A DNA stretch of 64,000 nt, taken from assembly GCF_003568845.1 (NCBI RefSeq), contig NZ_CP030126.1:1019001-1083000 (forward strand), given 5' to 3'. The DNA is from Indioceanicola profundi. GTDB taxonomy: Bacteria; Pseudomonadota; Alphaproteobacteria; Azospirillales; Azospirillaceae. The notes beneath the pieces were generated by a model. It made no database searches. It had not been told where the DNA came from and saw only the letters and a list, made by a program, of their open reading frames with translations. This document shows, piece after piece, positions 25,411-34,873 of this stretch (the stretch's first letter is position 1; the number at the start of each line of letters is the position of its first letter). A program made the position numbers and the translations under genes.

Positions 25411-26775
25411 ATGACCCGACGTCCGCTCGCCTGTATTGTTCTTGCCGCCGGCAAGGGTACCCGGATGAAATCCGCCCTGCCGAAGGTGCTGCACCCCATC
25501 GGCGGCATGCCCATGCTGAAGCATGTGCTGGCCACGGCAGAGGCGCTCAATCCTGAACGTATCGTGGTTGTGGTTGGACCGGGCATGGACAATGTGGCGC
25601 AGGCAGCCGCCCCGCACGCCACCGTAGTGCAGGAGCGGCAGGCCGGCACCGGCGACGCCGTGGCCGCCGCCCGCCCCCTGCTGGAGGAGTTCGCCGGCGA
25701 CGTGCTGGTGCTGTACGGCGACACGCCGCTGATCCGGGCGGAGACGTTGGGGAGCATGGTGGAGGCGCGGGGCACCGCCGCCGACCCGGCGGTGGTGGTG
25801 ATGGGCATGCGCCCGGCCGATCCCGGCGCCTATGGTCGCCTGATCACCGGCGAGGGCGGGCTGGAGCGGATTGTGGAGTTCCTGGATGCCAGCCCGGAGG
25901 AGCGGGCCCTGGGGCTGTGCAACGCCGGCTTCATGGCCTTCGACGGTGCGCGCATGTGGGGCATCATCGAGGGCATCGGGAACGCCAATGCCAAGGGCGA
26001 ATATTACCTGACCGACGCCGTGGAGGTGGCCCGCGCCAAGGGCTGGAACTGCGCCGCGGTGGAGGGACCGGTCGAAGATGCGCTTGGCGTGAACTCCCGC
26101 GCGGAACTGGCGGCGCTGGAGAAGATCTTCCAGGGGCGCATGCGCCGGGCGGCTATGGAGAACGGTGCCACGCTGGTGGACCCGGACACGGTCTGGTTCA
26201 GCCCGGATACTGTGATCGGCCGCGACGTGCTGGTGGGGCCGAACGTGTTCTTCGGACCCGGCGTGGTGGTGGAGGATGGGGCTGAAATCCGCGCTTTCTG
26301 CCATTTCGAGGGTGCGCGGATCGGGGCCGGCGCACAGATCGGCCCCTATGCCCGCATGCGGCCCGGCACGGTGGTGGGCGAGGGCTGCCACATCGGCAAC
26401 TTCGTGGAACTGAAGAACACGGTGATGGCCAACGGGTCTAAGGCCAACCACCTCAGCTATCTGGGCGATGCCGACATCGGAAGCGGCACGAACATCGGCG
26501 CCGGCACCATCACCTGCAATTACGACGGCTTCCTGAAGCACCGCACCACCATCGGCGACGGCGTCTTCGTCGGCACCCATTCCACGCTGGTGGCGCCGGT
26601 GACGCTGGAAAGCGGTTCCTACGTGGCCGCGGCCACTGTCATCACCCGCACTGTCCCCGCCGATTCCCTGGCCGTTGCCCGCGCCCGGCAGGAAAACAAG
26701 GAAGGCTGGGCGCCGAGGTTCCGGGCGCGCAAGCTGGCGGAGAAGGCGGCCAAGGCCGCAGCCAAGAAGGGGTGA
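25411..26775 (+). CDS. glmU: Bifunctional UDP-GlcNAc pyrophosphorylase / GlcN-1-P acetyltransferase
   Basis: Makes UDP-GlcNAc from glucosamine-1-phosphate, acetyl-CoA and UTP for peptidoglycan and lipopolysaccharide. It has 454 aa, the full family length. The N-terminal nucleotidyltransferase domain starts with LAAGKGTRMKSALPKVLHP, and YGDTPLI supplies the metal aspartate. The C-terminal left-handed beta-helix (from about residue 250) contains GNFVELKNTVMANGSKANH and GAGTITCNYDG, typical of the acetyltransferase site. glmS, often next to glmU, is not adjacent. A short G/C hairpin (GGGGGA/TCCCCC) follows the stop. Confidence 0.97.
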   Translation: MTRRPLACIVLAAGKGTRMKSALPKVLHPIGGMPMLKHVLATAEALNPERIVVVVGPGMDNVAQAAAPHATVVQERQAGTGDAVAAARPLLEEFAGDVLVLYGDTPLIRAETLGSMVEARGTAADPAVVVMGMRPADPGAYGRLITGEGGLERIVEFLDASPEERALGLCNAGFMAFDGARMWGIIEGIGNANAKGEYYLTDAVEVARAKGWNCAAVEGPVEDALGVNSRAELAALEKIFQGRMRRAAMENGATLVDPDTVWFSPDTVIGRDVLVGPNVFFGPGVVVEDGAEIRAFCHFEGARIGAGAQIGPYARMRPGTVVGEGCHIGNFVELKNTVMANGSKANHLSYLGDADIGSGTNIGAGTITCNYDGFLKHRTTIGDGVFVGTHSTLVAPVTLESGSYVAAATVITRTVPADSLAVARARQENKEGWAPRFRARKLAEKAAKAAAKKG

Positions 26776-26872
26776 TCGGGGGAGCATTCCCCCAACCACC
26801 CCGTTCCATCCCCGGACGCGGCGCGCTAAGGTTCGCGCAAAATCCGAACAGCACCCTTGGGATGGAACCGCA

Positions 26873-28363
26873 ATGGACAGGCATATCAACGCCACCGCCA
26901 CCCGCATCGGCCTGAAGGACCCGGACCTGCTCCGGACCCAGGCCTATATCGACGGGAAGTGGGTGGACGCGGACAGCGGCAAGACGGTCCCCGTCACCAA
27001 CCCCGCCGATGGCAGCGAACTGGGCACCGTTCCCAACATGGGAGCCGAGGAGACGCGCCGGGCCATTGAAGCCGCGAACCGCGCATGGCCGGCTTGGCGC
27101 GCCAAGACCGCCAAGGAGCGCGCGGCCTTGATGCGCCGCTGGTTCGAGCTGATCATGCAGAACCAGGAGGATCTGGCCCGGCTGATGACGGCGGAGCAGG
27201 GCAAGCCGCTGGCCGAGGCGCGGGGCGAGATCGCCTATGCCGCCAACTTCATCGAATGGTTCGCGGAAGAGGGCAAGCGCGTCTATGGCGACGTCATCCC
27301 CACCTTCAAGGCGGATGCCCGGATCGTGGTGCAGAAGGAGCCGGTCGGCGTGGTGGGCGCCATCACGCCCTGGAACTTCCCGGCCGCCATGATCACCCGC
27401 AAGGCCGGCCCGGCGCTGGCAGCCGGCTGCCCCATCGTGATCAAGCCGGCCACCGCCACTCCCTTGAGCGCCTTCGCGCTGGCCGTGCTGGCGGAGCGGG
27501 CGGGCATTCCGGCGGGCGTGATCTCCGTCCTCACCGGCTCCGCCTCCGCCATCGGCGGGGAGATGACCTCCAACCCAATCGTCCGCAAGCTGTCCTTCAC
27601 CGGCTCCACCGAGATCGGCAAGAAGCTGATGGCGCAGTGCGCCGGCACCATGAAGAAGGTCAGCATGGAGCTGGGCGGCAACGCGCCCTTCATCGTGTTC
27701 GACGATGCCGACCTGGATGCGGCCGTGCAGGGCGCCCTGGCCTCCAAGTACCGCAATGCCGGCCAGACCTGCGTCTGCGCCAACCGCATCCTGGTGCAGG
27801 ACGGCGTCTACGAGGCCTTCACCAAGAAGCTGGGCGAAGCGGTGCGCGCCATGAAGGTGGGCGCCGGGATCGACGAAGGCGTGCTGCTGGGACCGCTGAT
27901 CGACAGTGCGGCGGTGGAGAAGGTGGAGGAGCATATCGAGGATGCCCTGTCCAAGGGTGCCAAGGTGGCGCTGGGCGGCAAGCGCCACGGGCTGGGCGGC
28001 ACCTTCTTCGAGCCCACCATCCTGGTGGACGTCACCACCGACATGAAGGTGGCGCGGGAGGAGACCTTCGGGCCCCTGGCCCCGCTGTTCCGCTTCAAGG
28101 ACGAGGATGAAGCCATCCGCATGGCCAACGACACCGAGTTCGGTCTGGCCGCCTATTTCTACACCCGCGATATCGGCCGGGTGTGGCGCGTGGCGGAGGG
28201 GCTGGAATACGGCATCGTCGGCATCAACGAAGGCATCATCTCCACCGAGGTGGCCCCGTTCGGCGGCGTCAAGGAAAGCGGCATGGGTCGCGAAGGCAGC
28301 AAGTACGGGATCGAGGATTATCTCGAGGTGAAGTACATGCTGATGGGCGGGTTGAAGAAGTAG
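26873..28363 (+). CDS. gabD: Succinate-semialdehyde dehydrogenase (NADP-type)
   Basis: Oxidises succinate semialdehyde to succinate in GABA breakdown. It has 496 aa from the ATG at 26873. Aldehyde dehydrogenase features are GAITPWNFPAAMITRK, the general base E266 in ELGGN, the nucleophile C300 in NAGQTCVCAN, and the EETFGPLAPL motif. GabD-type signatures are RKLSFTGSTEIGK and the C-terminal GGVKESGMGREGSKYGI (split by a short loop). The gabT aminotransferase is not adjacent. The start is about 100 bp after glmU in the same direction, so an own promoter is possible. Confidence 0.92.
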   Translation: MDRHINATATRIGLKDPDLLRTQAYIDGKWVDADSGKTVPVTNPADGSELGTVPNMGAEETRRAIEAANRAWPAWRAKTAKERAALMRRWFELIMQNQEDLARLMTAEQGKPLAEARGEIAYAANFIEWFAEEGKRVYGDVIPTFKADARIVVQKEPVGVVGAITPWNFPAAMITRKAGPALAAGCPIVIKPATATPLSAFALAVLAERAGIPAGVISVLTGSASAIGGEMTSNPIVRKLSFTGSTEIGKKLMAQCAGTMKKVSMELGGNAPFIVFDDADLDAAVQGALASKYRNAGQTCVCANRILVQDGVYEAFTKKLGEAVRAMKVGAGIDEGVLLGPLIDSAAVEKVEEHIEDALSKGAKVALGGKRHGLGGTFFEPTILVDVTTDMKVAREETFGPLAPLFRFKDEDEAIRMANDTEFGLAAYFYTRDIGRVWRVAEGLEYGIVGINEGIISTEVAPFGGVKESGMGREGSKYGIEDYLEVKYMLMGGLKK

Positions 28364-28398
28364 GGCATCCGGGCTGACAGTGGATGGCCGCCGTCGGT

Positions 28399-29217
28399 TC
28401 AAAGCCGGTTGCGCGTCATCCACTGGACGGCGAAGTCCACCATCTCCCGAACCGGCAGCAGTCGGGCGGTGCCGTATCCCGCAGGGCCGATGCGGGCCGT
28501 GGGGCAGGTGGCCTCGAAGGCGAGGCCCAGTTCCGGAAAATCTTCCGTGTTCAGGTCCAGATCCATGAAGGTGACCCAGCGCCGCCCGCCGCCGCGCATT
28601 ACCGGAGCGCCGTTCATCACCGTGACCTTGGAGGAGAAGATGGCCCGGTATTCCGCCAGATGCAGTATGGTGTTGCTGTAATGGGTAGCGCCCAACAGCA
28701 GGACATGCCCGCCCAGATCGTAGAGCCGGGCCAGGGGTGATCCTTCGCCCAGTCCGAACTCCAAACTGTGATTCGCGGTGATGAATTCCGCCCGGGGACC
28801 ACGGGCACAGAAACTGACCTGGGGATGGTTGCTGCGGGTCACGCCGGAGAGATGGCGGAAAGTCTCCGGCACCACTCCGACATAGTTGGTCGGGGTCAGG
28901 TCCGGGTCAAAGGCGGGCATCTGGGCGCGGATCAAAGCCCACCAATCCGGCGGCACGGCGGGGTTCTGCCAGAACTCGGGGTCCGACAGGTCTGCCGTAT
29001 GGGCGGGCATGATCAGCGTCCCGCTGTTGCCCAGCACATCCTCAAGCGCCCGGATCACCGTGATGGCCCCGCCTACCACCCAGCCGAGCTGGCCCATGGC
29101 GGTATGGACCAGGACGTTCATGCCCGGTCGTAGACCCAGTTCCGCCAGATCGCCGGCAAGGCCGGGCCGGGTGACCGGAAGGCCCGTGGTACGCGCATAG
29201 ATATCGGGGCGGGCCAT
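28399..29217 (-). CDS. AAC(3)-family N-acetyltransferase
   Basis: A 272-aa member of the AAC(3)/YokD acetyltransferase family, which uses acetyl-CoA and includes aminoglycoside 3-N-acetyltransferases. Conserved segments are [39 protein letters not shown] and the following [20 protein letters not shown] (20 residues, continuing as GGHVLLLG). A GTG start 48 bases upstream is also open. Housekeeping members of unknown substrate are common in environmental bacteria, so resistance cannot be assumed. It is divergent from the carboxyltransferase gene. Confidence 0.87.
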   Translation of the reverse strand: MARPDIYARTTGLPVTRPGLAGDLAELGLRPGMNVLVHTAMGQLGWVVGGAITVIRALEDVLGNSGTLIMPAHTADLSDPEFWQNPAVPPDWWALIRAQMPAFDPDLTPTNYVGVVPETFRHLSGVTRSNHPQVSFCARGPRAEFITANHSLEFGLGEGSPLARLYDLGGHVLLLGATHYSNTILHLAEYRAIFSSKVTVMNGAPVMRGGGRRWVTFMDLDLNTEDFPELGLAFEATCPTARIGPAGYGTARLLPVREMVDFAVQWMTRNRL

Positions 29218-29356
29218 TTCTGCCGACCAAAGGGTTGCCAAGCCCTCTTCATACAACAGCGGCACCGCTTGCCCAATGGGAACCGCCCGTGCACATTGGC
29301 GTCCGTTTCAGACGAGACGATCCGGTGTGAAAACCGGACGATCAGGGGGAAGAAGC

Positions 29357-30964
29357 ATGCCGGTCCTGCCAACATCCATCGACACCCGCAGCCCCGCCTT
29401 CGCGGAGAATGAATCGGCGCTGCGGGCGCAGGTGGAGGATCTGAAGGCGACGGTCGCCGCGATCAAGCAAGGCGGGAGCGACAAGGCGCGGGAGAAGCAT
29501 TTAGGGCGCGGGAAGCTGCTTCCCCGCGACCGTGTACGCAGCCTGCTGGACCCCGGCACGCCCTATCTGGAGTTCAGCCAGCTTGCCGCCCATAAGGTCT
29601 ATGGCGATGACGTGCCGGCGGCCGGCATTCTGACCGGAATTGGGCGGGTCAGCGGCACGGAATGCGTGGTGGTCGCCAACGATGCCACGGTGAAGGGCGG
29701 CACCTACTATCCGCTGACGGTGAAGAAGCATCTGCGGGCGCAGGAGATCGCAAAGGAGAACAATCTTCCCTGCATCTACCTGGTGGACAGCGGCGGGGCC
29801 AACCTGCCGAACCAGGATGAGGTCTTTCCGGACAAGGAGCATTTCGGCCGCATCTTCTTCAACCAAGCCACCATGTCGGCGGCCGGCATACCCCAGATCG
29901 CGGCGGTGATGGGAAGCTGCACGGCGGGCGGCGCCTATGTGCCCGCCATGGCGGACGAATCGATCATCGTAAAGAACCAGGGCACCATCTTCCTGGGCGG
30001 CCCGCCGCTGGTGAAGGCGGCGACGGGGGAGGTGGTGAGTGCGGAGGATCTGGGCGGGGCGGATGTGCATTCCCGCACCAGCGGCGTCACCGACCATTAC
30101 GCCAATGACGACCGCCACGCCCTGGCCCTGGTGCGCCAGATCGTCGGCAACCTGAACCGGGTGAAGTCCCCGCAGGTGAAGCTGCGCGAACCTGTCGAGC
30201 CGCTCTATCCGGCGGAGGAGATCTATGGCGTGATCCCGAGCGACACCCGCAAGCCCTACGATGTGCGGGAGGTGATCGCGCGCATCGTGGACGGGTCGGA
30301 ATTCGACGAGTTCAAGGCGCTGTACGGCACCACGCTGGTCTGCGGCTTCGCCCATATCTGGGGCTATCCCGTCGGCATCATCGCCAACAACGGCATCCTG
30401 TTCAGCGAAAGCGCCCTGAAGGGCGCCCATTTCATCGAGCTGTGCTGCCAGCGCGGCATCCCGCTGGTATTCCTGCAGAACATCACCGGCTTCATGGTGG
30501 GCCGGAAGTACGAGAATGCCGGCATCGCCAAGGACGGGGCCAAGCTGGTGACGGCGGTGGCCTGCGCGTCGGTGCCGAAATTCACGGTCATCATCGGCGG
30601 CAGCTTCGGGGCCGGGAACTACGGCATGTGCGGCCGCGCCTTCGGTCCCCGCATGCTGTACATGTGGCCGAACGCCCGCATCTCCGTCATGGGCGGGGAG
30701 CAGGCGGCCAACGTGCTGGCCACCGTGCGCAGGGACGGGATCGAGGCGCGTGGCGGCTCCTGGGGAGCCGAGGAGGAGGAGGCCTTCAAGGCCCCGATCC
30801 GGGAGCAGTATGAGGTGCAGGGGCACCCCTATTACGCCTCTGCCCGGCTCTGGGACGACGGCATCATCGACCCGGCGGAGACACGGACGGTGCTGGGCCT
30901 GTCCATCAGCGCCAGCCTGAACGCGCCGGTGCCGCGGACGAATTTCGGCGTGTTCCGGATGTGA
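29357..30964 (+). CDS. mccB: Acyl-CoA carboxylase carboxyltransferase subunit (methylcrotonyl-CoA carboxylase beta type)
   Basis: A 535-aa biotin-dependent carboxyltransferase subunit. It moves CO2 from carboxybiotin to an acyl-CoA; sequence character points to 3-methylcrotonyl-CoA in leucine breakdown. Crotonase-fold signatures are [29 protein letters not shown], and the C-terminal [20 protein letters not shown] (exactly 20 residues). The ATG at 29357 follows a GGGGGAAGAAG ribosome binding site. The biotin-carrying alpha subunit and isovaleryl-CoA dehydrogenase, normally in the same operon, are absent. It ends at a palindromic repeat. Confidence 0.9.
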   Translation: MPVLPTSIDTRSPAFAENESALRAQVEDLKATVAAIKQGGSDKAREKHLGRGKLLPRDRVRSLLDPGTPYLEFSQLAAHKVYGDDVPAAGILTGIGRVSGTECVVVANDATVKGGTYYPLTVKKHLRAQEIAKENNLPCIYLVDSGGANLPNQDEVFPDKEHFGRIFFNQATMSAAGIPQIAAVMGSCTAGGAYVPAMADESIIVKNQGTIFLGGPPLVKAATGEVVSAEDLGGADVHSRTSGVTDHYANDDRHALALVRQIVGNLNRVKSPQVKLREPVEPLYPAEEIYGVIPSDTRKPYDVREVIARIVDGSEFDEFKALYGTTLVCGFAHIWGYPVGIIANNGILFSESALKGAHFIELCCQRGIPLVFLQNITGFMVGRKYENAGIAKDGAKLVTAVACASVPKFTVIIGGSFGAGNYGMCGRAFGPRMLYMWPNARISVMGGEQAANVLATVRRDGIEARGGSWGAEEEEAFKAPIREQYEVQGHPYYASARLWDDGIIDPAETRTVLGLSISASLNAPVPRTNFGVFRM

Positions 30965-30966
30965 TT

Positions 30967-31060
30967 CGTAGGTCGGATCGAGCCCATGGCGATGATCCGA
31001 CACACCGTCATTGGTCCAAACCACCGTGTCGGATCGGCGCTCCGCTTGATCCGACCTACG
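30967..31060. repeat. REP-like palindromic doublet, copy B
   Basis: A 94-bp element fills the gap between the convergent mccB and psuG genes. Outer arms CGTAGGTCGGATC (30967-30979) and GATCCGACCTACG (31048-31060) are inverted. Inner arms GATCCGACAC (30994-31003) and GTGTCGGATC (31026-31035) are inverted too. Each half is its own hairpin with GTCGGATC/GATCCGAC ends. In reverse complement it aligns along its length with copy C at 62.04-62.13 kb. Confidence 0.85.
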
Positions 31061-31065
31061 GAACC

Positions 31066-32046
31066 CTAATAGGTCGGCCGCTTGTAGTTCGGCGGGGCCT
31101 TGCGGGGCGGAGCGTATTCGGCCTTCAGGCGGCAATAGGCCACGGCGATTCGGGCAGCGACCTCCGCATTGTTCAGCAGCAGGGCGCGGTTGGCGGCGAG
31201 GCTGGCCCCGCCGGTCAACTGCTCCATCCGGGAGAGCAGGAAGGGCGTTAGCTCCTTGCCGCGGATGTCCTTGTCGGCAGCCTCGGCCACCGCCTGCCGC
31301 ACCGCCTGTTCCACCGCCTCCGCATCCAGGGCGGCCTCCTCGGGGATGGGGACGGCGACGACCACGCCGCCGGTGAGGTTCAGGTTCCACTTGGCGCGCA
31401 GGACCTTGGCCACATCCTCCGGCTTGTCGCATCGGCCATCCACCGGCTGGCCGATGGAGCTGGTGTAGAAGGCGGGGAACAGGTCGGTCCCGAAGCCCAG
31501 GACCGGAACGCCCTTGGTTTCCAGATATTCCAGCGTCTTCGGCAGGTCGAGGATGGCCTTGGCCCCGGCGCAGACCACGGCCACGTCGGTGCGCGCCAGC
31601 TCCTCCAGATCGGCGGAGATGTCCAGCGTGGTCTCCACGCCCCGGTGGACGCCGCCGATTCCGCCGGTGGCGAAGATGGGGATGCCGGCCAGCCCGGCCG
31701 CGATCATGGTGGCGGCCACCGTGGTCGCCCCGTCCGCGCCCTGCGCCAGCACCAGGGGCAGGTCCCGCCGACTGACCTTGCGCACCCCCTTGGCGGACAG
31801 CCGCTCGAAATCCTCATCCACCAGCCCGACGCGTATTCGGCCGTCCAGCACCGCGATGGTCGCCGGCACGGCTCCCGCCTGACGTACCCTCTGCTCGATG
31901 GCCCGCGCCGTTTCGATGTTCGTCGGGTGCGGCAGGCCGTGGCTGATCAGGGTGGATTCCAGCGCCACCACGGGCCGGTTTTCCCGCAGGGCGGCGGCGA
32001 CTTCGGGGTGCAGGGACAAGGCTTCGTGGGGCTGGCTGTGCGGCAT
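31066..32046 (-). CDS. psuG: Pseudouridine-5'-phosphate glycosidase
   Basis: Splits pseudouridine 5'-phosphate into uracil and ribose 5-phosphate. It has 326 aa from the ATG at 32046. Family motifs are ALESTLISHGLPHPTN at the N-terminus, LALAQGADGATT-like (LVLAQGADGATTVAATM), IPIFATGGIGGVHRG, and VVCAGAKAILDLPKTLEYLE with the catalytic Lys. The C-terminus is about 15 residues longer than usual. The partner kinase psuK is not adjacent; the divergent neighbour is an AbgT-family transporter. Confidence 0.92.
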   Translation of the reverse strand: MPHSQPHEALSLHPEVAAALRENRPVVALESTLISHGLPHPTNIETARAIEQRVRQAGAVPATIAVLDGRIRVGLVDEDFERLSAKGVRKVSRRDLPLVLAQGADGATTVAATMIAAGLAGIPIFATGGIGGVHRGVETTLDISADLEELARTDVAVVCAGAKAILDLPKTLEYLETKGVPVLGFGTDLFPAFYTSSIGQPVDGRCDKPEDVAKVLRAKWNLNLTGGVVVAVPIPEEAALDAEAVEQAVRQAVAEAADKDIRGKELTPFLLSRMEQLTGGASLAANRALLLNNAEVAARIAVAYCRLKAEYAPPRKAPPNYKRPTY

Positions 32047-32216
32047 GGCGGCGGCCTGGGCTTTCGAGCGGGAGGCGCAGGATGCGCAACACCGGGGCCG
32101 GGTGCAAGCCGTACGGTGGAATGCCCGCCCTGTCCCTCTTTGCGTCGGCGATGCATGACAGTATGGTCCGGGCAAACCGTGGTGGAATGAACAGCCACAA
32201 GAACCCTGGGGGCTTC

Positions 32217-33761
32217 ATGAGTGAGCGTGTCGGCTTCGGCCAAAGAATGCTGGATGGGATCGAGCGGGCGGGCAACCGGCTGCCCGATCCGGTGACCCTG
32301 TTCCTGATTGCAATCGTCCTGGTCGTGTTCCTGTCCATGGTACTTGCCGCCACGGGCACGTCGGCGGTGCACCCCGGAACGGGCAAGGAGGTTGCGGCGA
32401 TCAGCTTGGCCGACGGCGCTAACATCCGGCGCTTCCTCACCGAACTCCCGACGGTGTTCACCAGCTTCCACCCGCTGGGGCTGGTGCTGGTGGTCATGCT
32501 GGGCGTCGGCGTGGCGGAGCGGACCGGCCTGATCGGCGTGTCGCTGGCGGCCCTGGTGCGGGCAGTGCCGGACCAGCTGCTGACCCTTACCGTGGTGTTC
32601 GCGGGCGTCCAGGCCAGCCTTGCGGCCGATGCCGGCTATGTGGTGCTGACGCCGCTGGCGGCAGCGCTCTTCTACAGCGTCGGCAGGCACCCGATTGCCG
32701 GGTTGGCGGCCGCCTTTGCCGGAGTGTCGGGCGGGTTCAGCGCAAATCTGCTGATCACCAGCCTGGACGCCCTGCTGGCCGGCATCACGACGGAAGCGGC
32801 GCGGCTCTATGACCCGCAGTATGAGGTGCTGGCGACCGCGAACTACTATCTGATGATCGCCCTGGTGCCGCTCTTCACCATTATCGGCGCGGTAGTCACC
32901 GACCGGGTGGTTGAGCCGCGGCTGAACCGGACCTCGCCCGTCGATTTGCCGGGCGGGCAGGAGACGGAGCCCACCGCCGCCCAGCGGGCGGCGGAGAAGC
33001 GGGGGCTGTCCTTCGCCGGGCTGACGCTCCTGGCCGTGGTGGCGGCCGTGCTGTTCCTGACCGTTCCGGAAGGGGCGATCCTGCGGGACGAGGCGGCGCG
33101 CGATCCGCTGACGCCCTTCTACGGCGCGATCGTCACGATCCTGTTCATCGCCTTCCTCCTGTGCGGCATCGCCTATGGCATCGGCGCGCGGGTGATCCGG
33201 AACGATCGCGACGTGGTCGGCATGATGAACGAGACCATGGGGACGATGGGCGGCTATCTCGTCCTGGCCTTCGCCGCATCCGTCTTCATCGCGCTCTTCA
33301 ACTGGTCGCAGCTCGGCACCATCCTTGCGATCAACGGCGCGGCCTTCCTGCAGTCCATCGGCATCACCGGCCTGCCGCTGATGCTCGCCATCGTGCTGGT
33401 GGCCTCGATGATCAACATCCTGATCGGCAGCGCATCCGCCAAGTGGGCCATCCTGGCGCCGGTCATGGTGCCGATGCTGATGGGCGTCGGCGTCGCGCCG
33501 GAAGCCAGCCAGGCCGCCTACCGCGTGGGCGATGCCTTCACCAACATCATCACCCCGCTGCTTCCCTACATGCCGCTGATCCTGATCATGTGTAAGCGGT
33601 ACGTGTCGAACTTCGGGCTCGGTTCGTTGATCGCGACAATGCTGCCCTATTCGATCTGGTTCGGCATCGGCTCCACCCTGCTGATGTGCATCTGGTACCT
33701 GTCCGGTCTGCCCTTCGGACCGGGCGCATACAGCACGATCCCGGTACCCGGAGCGGGCTGA
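32217..33761 (+). CDS. abgT: AbgT-family transporter
   Basis: An inner-membrane carrier of the AbgT family, 514 aa from the ATG at 32217 (an ATG 30 bases earlier is also open). E. coli AbgT imports p-aminobenzoyl-glutamate; other members export sulfonamides. About 11 hydrophobic segments are visible, plus the family-typical GNRLPDPVTLFLI at the N-terminus, GGFSANLLITSLDALLAGIT, and the C-terminal GDAFTNIITPLLPYMPLIL. No abgA/abgB hydrolase genes are nearby, so the substrate is open. A hairpin separates it from the exonuclease gene. Confidence 0.9.
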   Translation: MSERVGFGQRMLDGIERAGNRLPDPVTLFLIAIVLVVFLSMVLAATGTSAVHPGTGKEVAAISLADGANIRRFLTELPTVFTSFHPLGLVLVVMLGVGVAERTGLIGVSLAALVRAVPDQLLTLTVVFAGVQASLAADAGYVVLTPLAAALFYSVGRHPIAGLAAAFAGVSGGFSANLLITSLDALLAGITTEAARLYDPQYEVLATANYYLMIALVPLFTIIGAVVTDRVVEPRLNRTSPVDLPGGQETEPTAAQRAAEKRGLSFAGLTLLAVVAAVLFLTVPEGAILRDEAARDPLTPFYGAIVTILFIAFLLCGIAYGIGARVIRNDRDVVGMMNETMGTMGGYLVLAFAASVFIALFNWSQLGTILAINGAAFLQSIGITGLPLMLAIVLVASMINILIGSASAKWAILAPVMVPMLMGVGVAPEASQAAYRVGDAFTNIITPLLPYMPLILIMCKRYVSNFGLGSLIATMLPYSIWFGIGSTLLMCIWYLSGLPFGPGAYSTIPVPGAG

Positions 33762-33766
33762 GAATC

Positions 33767-33815
33767 GTTTCACAGCTTGGGCCGTATCCGCCGCTGCGGT
33801 CCCAGGCTGTGAAAC
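33767..33815. repeat. 15-bp inverted repeat before the exonuclease gene
   Basis: GTTTCACAGCTTGGG (33767-33781) and CCCAGGCTGTGAAAC (33801-33815) pair with one mismatch around a 19-base loop. The right arm ends 13 bases before the ATG of the exonuclease gene, next to its AAGG ribosome binding site. It can be a terminator for the transporter gene or a translational control hairpin. Confidence 0.75.
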
Positions 33816-33828
33816 ATAAGGTTCCCGC

Positions 33829-34860
33829 ATGCACATCGCCGCCCCCAAACCCGAAAGCTGGGTCTGTCCCTGTCCTGTGGAGAGGGGCGGCGGGCTCTGG
33901 GTCGAGCCCGGCGACTTCCATGTGGACCCGGTGCGGGCGGTCGAGCGCGCCGTGATCACCCACGGCCATTCCGACCATGCCCGGCCCGGCCATGCCAATG
34001 TGCTGGCCACACCGGGCACGCTGGACATCATGCGCGCCCGGATGGGCGGGCAGGCGGGGGAGAATCTCCAGCCGCTGGACTATCACGCGCCGATCACCAT
34101 CGGGGAGGTGACAGTGCGGCTGGTGCCCGCCGGCCATGTGCTGGGCAGCGCGCAGGTGGTGCTGGACTGGCGGGGCAGCCGGGTCGTGGCCTCCGGCGAC
34201 TACAAGCGCCGGCCCGATCCCACCTGCGCTCCGTTCGAGCCGGTTTCCTGCGATGCCTTCATCACCGAAGCCACCTTCGGTCTGCCTGTCTTCCGTCATC
34301 CGCCGGACGAGCATGAGGTCGGCAAGCTGCTGCACTCCCTGGCCCTGTTTCCGGAGCGGGCGCATGTCGTCGGCGTCTACGCACTGGGCAAGTGCCAGAG
34401 GCTGATCGCGCTGCTTCGGCAGGCCGGGTACGACCGGCCGATCTGGCTGCACGGAGCGCTCATCCCGATCTGCGAGCTGTACCAGGCCCACGGCATCGAT
34501 CTCGGGGAACTGCGTCCCGCCACGGGGTCGAAGAAGGACGAGATGAAGGGGCAGATCGTCCTGTCCACCCCTTCCGCCATCCAGGACCGCTGGTCCCGCC
34601 GCCTGCCCGATCCGGTGGTGGCCTATGCGTCGGGTTGGATGCGGGTGCGGCAGCGCGCCCGCCAGCGCGGCGTGGAACTGCCGCTGATCATCTCCGACCA
34701 TTGCGACTGGGACGAATTGATTGAGACAGTGCGCGACGTGAACCCGGGCGAGGTCTGGGTTACCCATGGGCGGGAGGAGGCGCTGGTCCATTGGTGCCGC
34801 ACCAACGGCTACCCGGCCCGCGCCCTGGCCCTGGTCGGGTTCGAGGAGGAGGATGTGTGA
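33829..34860 (+). CDS. DNA-ligase-associated exonuclease (metallo-beta-lactamase fold)
   Basis: A 343-aa member of the beta-lactamase/beta-CASP-type family found next to ATP-dependent DNA ligases. The metal motif is THGHSDHARPGH, with further ligands in VPAGHVLGSAQ and SGDYKRRPDP, and a C-terminal His segment is HGREEALVHW. It is expected to trim DNA ends or process nucleic acids for the ligase. The ligase gene begins 13 bp after its stop, so the two form an operon. The Lhr-type helicase and phosphoesterase usually present in this cluster are missing. Confidence 0.9.
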   Translation: MHIAAPKPESWVCPCPVERGGGLWVEPGDFHVDPVRAVERAVITHGHSDHARPGHANVLATPGTLDIMRARMGGQAGENLQPLDYHAPITIGEVTVRLVPAGHVLGSAQVVLDWRGSRVVASGDYKRRPDPTCAPFEPVSCDAFITEATFGLPVFRHPPDEHEVGKLLHSLALFPERAHVVGVYALGKCQRLIALLRQAGYDRPIWLHGALIPICELYQAHGIDLGELRPATGSKKDEMKGQIVLSTPSAIQDRWSRRLPDPVVAYASGWMRVRQRARQRGVELPLIISDHCDWDELIETVRDVNPGEVWVTHGREEALVHWCRTNGYPARALALVGFEEEDV

Positions 34861-34873
34861 GGCAGGCCATCCC

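Noticed and set aside
24634-26907. A 757-codon minus-strand frame that could suggest a gph fusion protein.
   Set aside because: Only the last 226 codons are protein-like. The upstream part is antisense to glmU, and the ATG at 25314 fits the HAD N-terminus.
26642-28423. A 593-codon minus-strand frame.
   Set aside because: It is antisense to gabD and carries no motif.
28399-29217. Calling the AAC(3)-family gene an antibiotic-resistance gene.
   Set aside because: The family includes housekeeping members of unknown substrate, and there are no mobile or resistance genes around it.
29501-31432. A 643-codon minus-strand frame through the end of psuG.
   Set aside because: It runs antisense to mccB and out of frame through psuG; both real genes have full family motifs.
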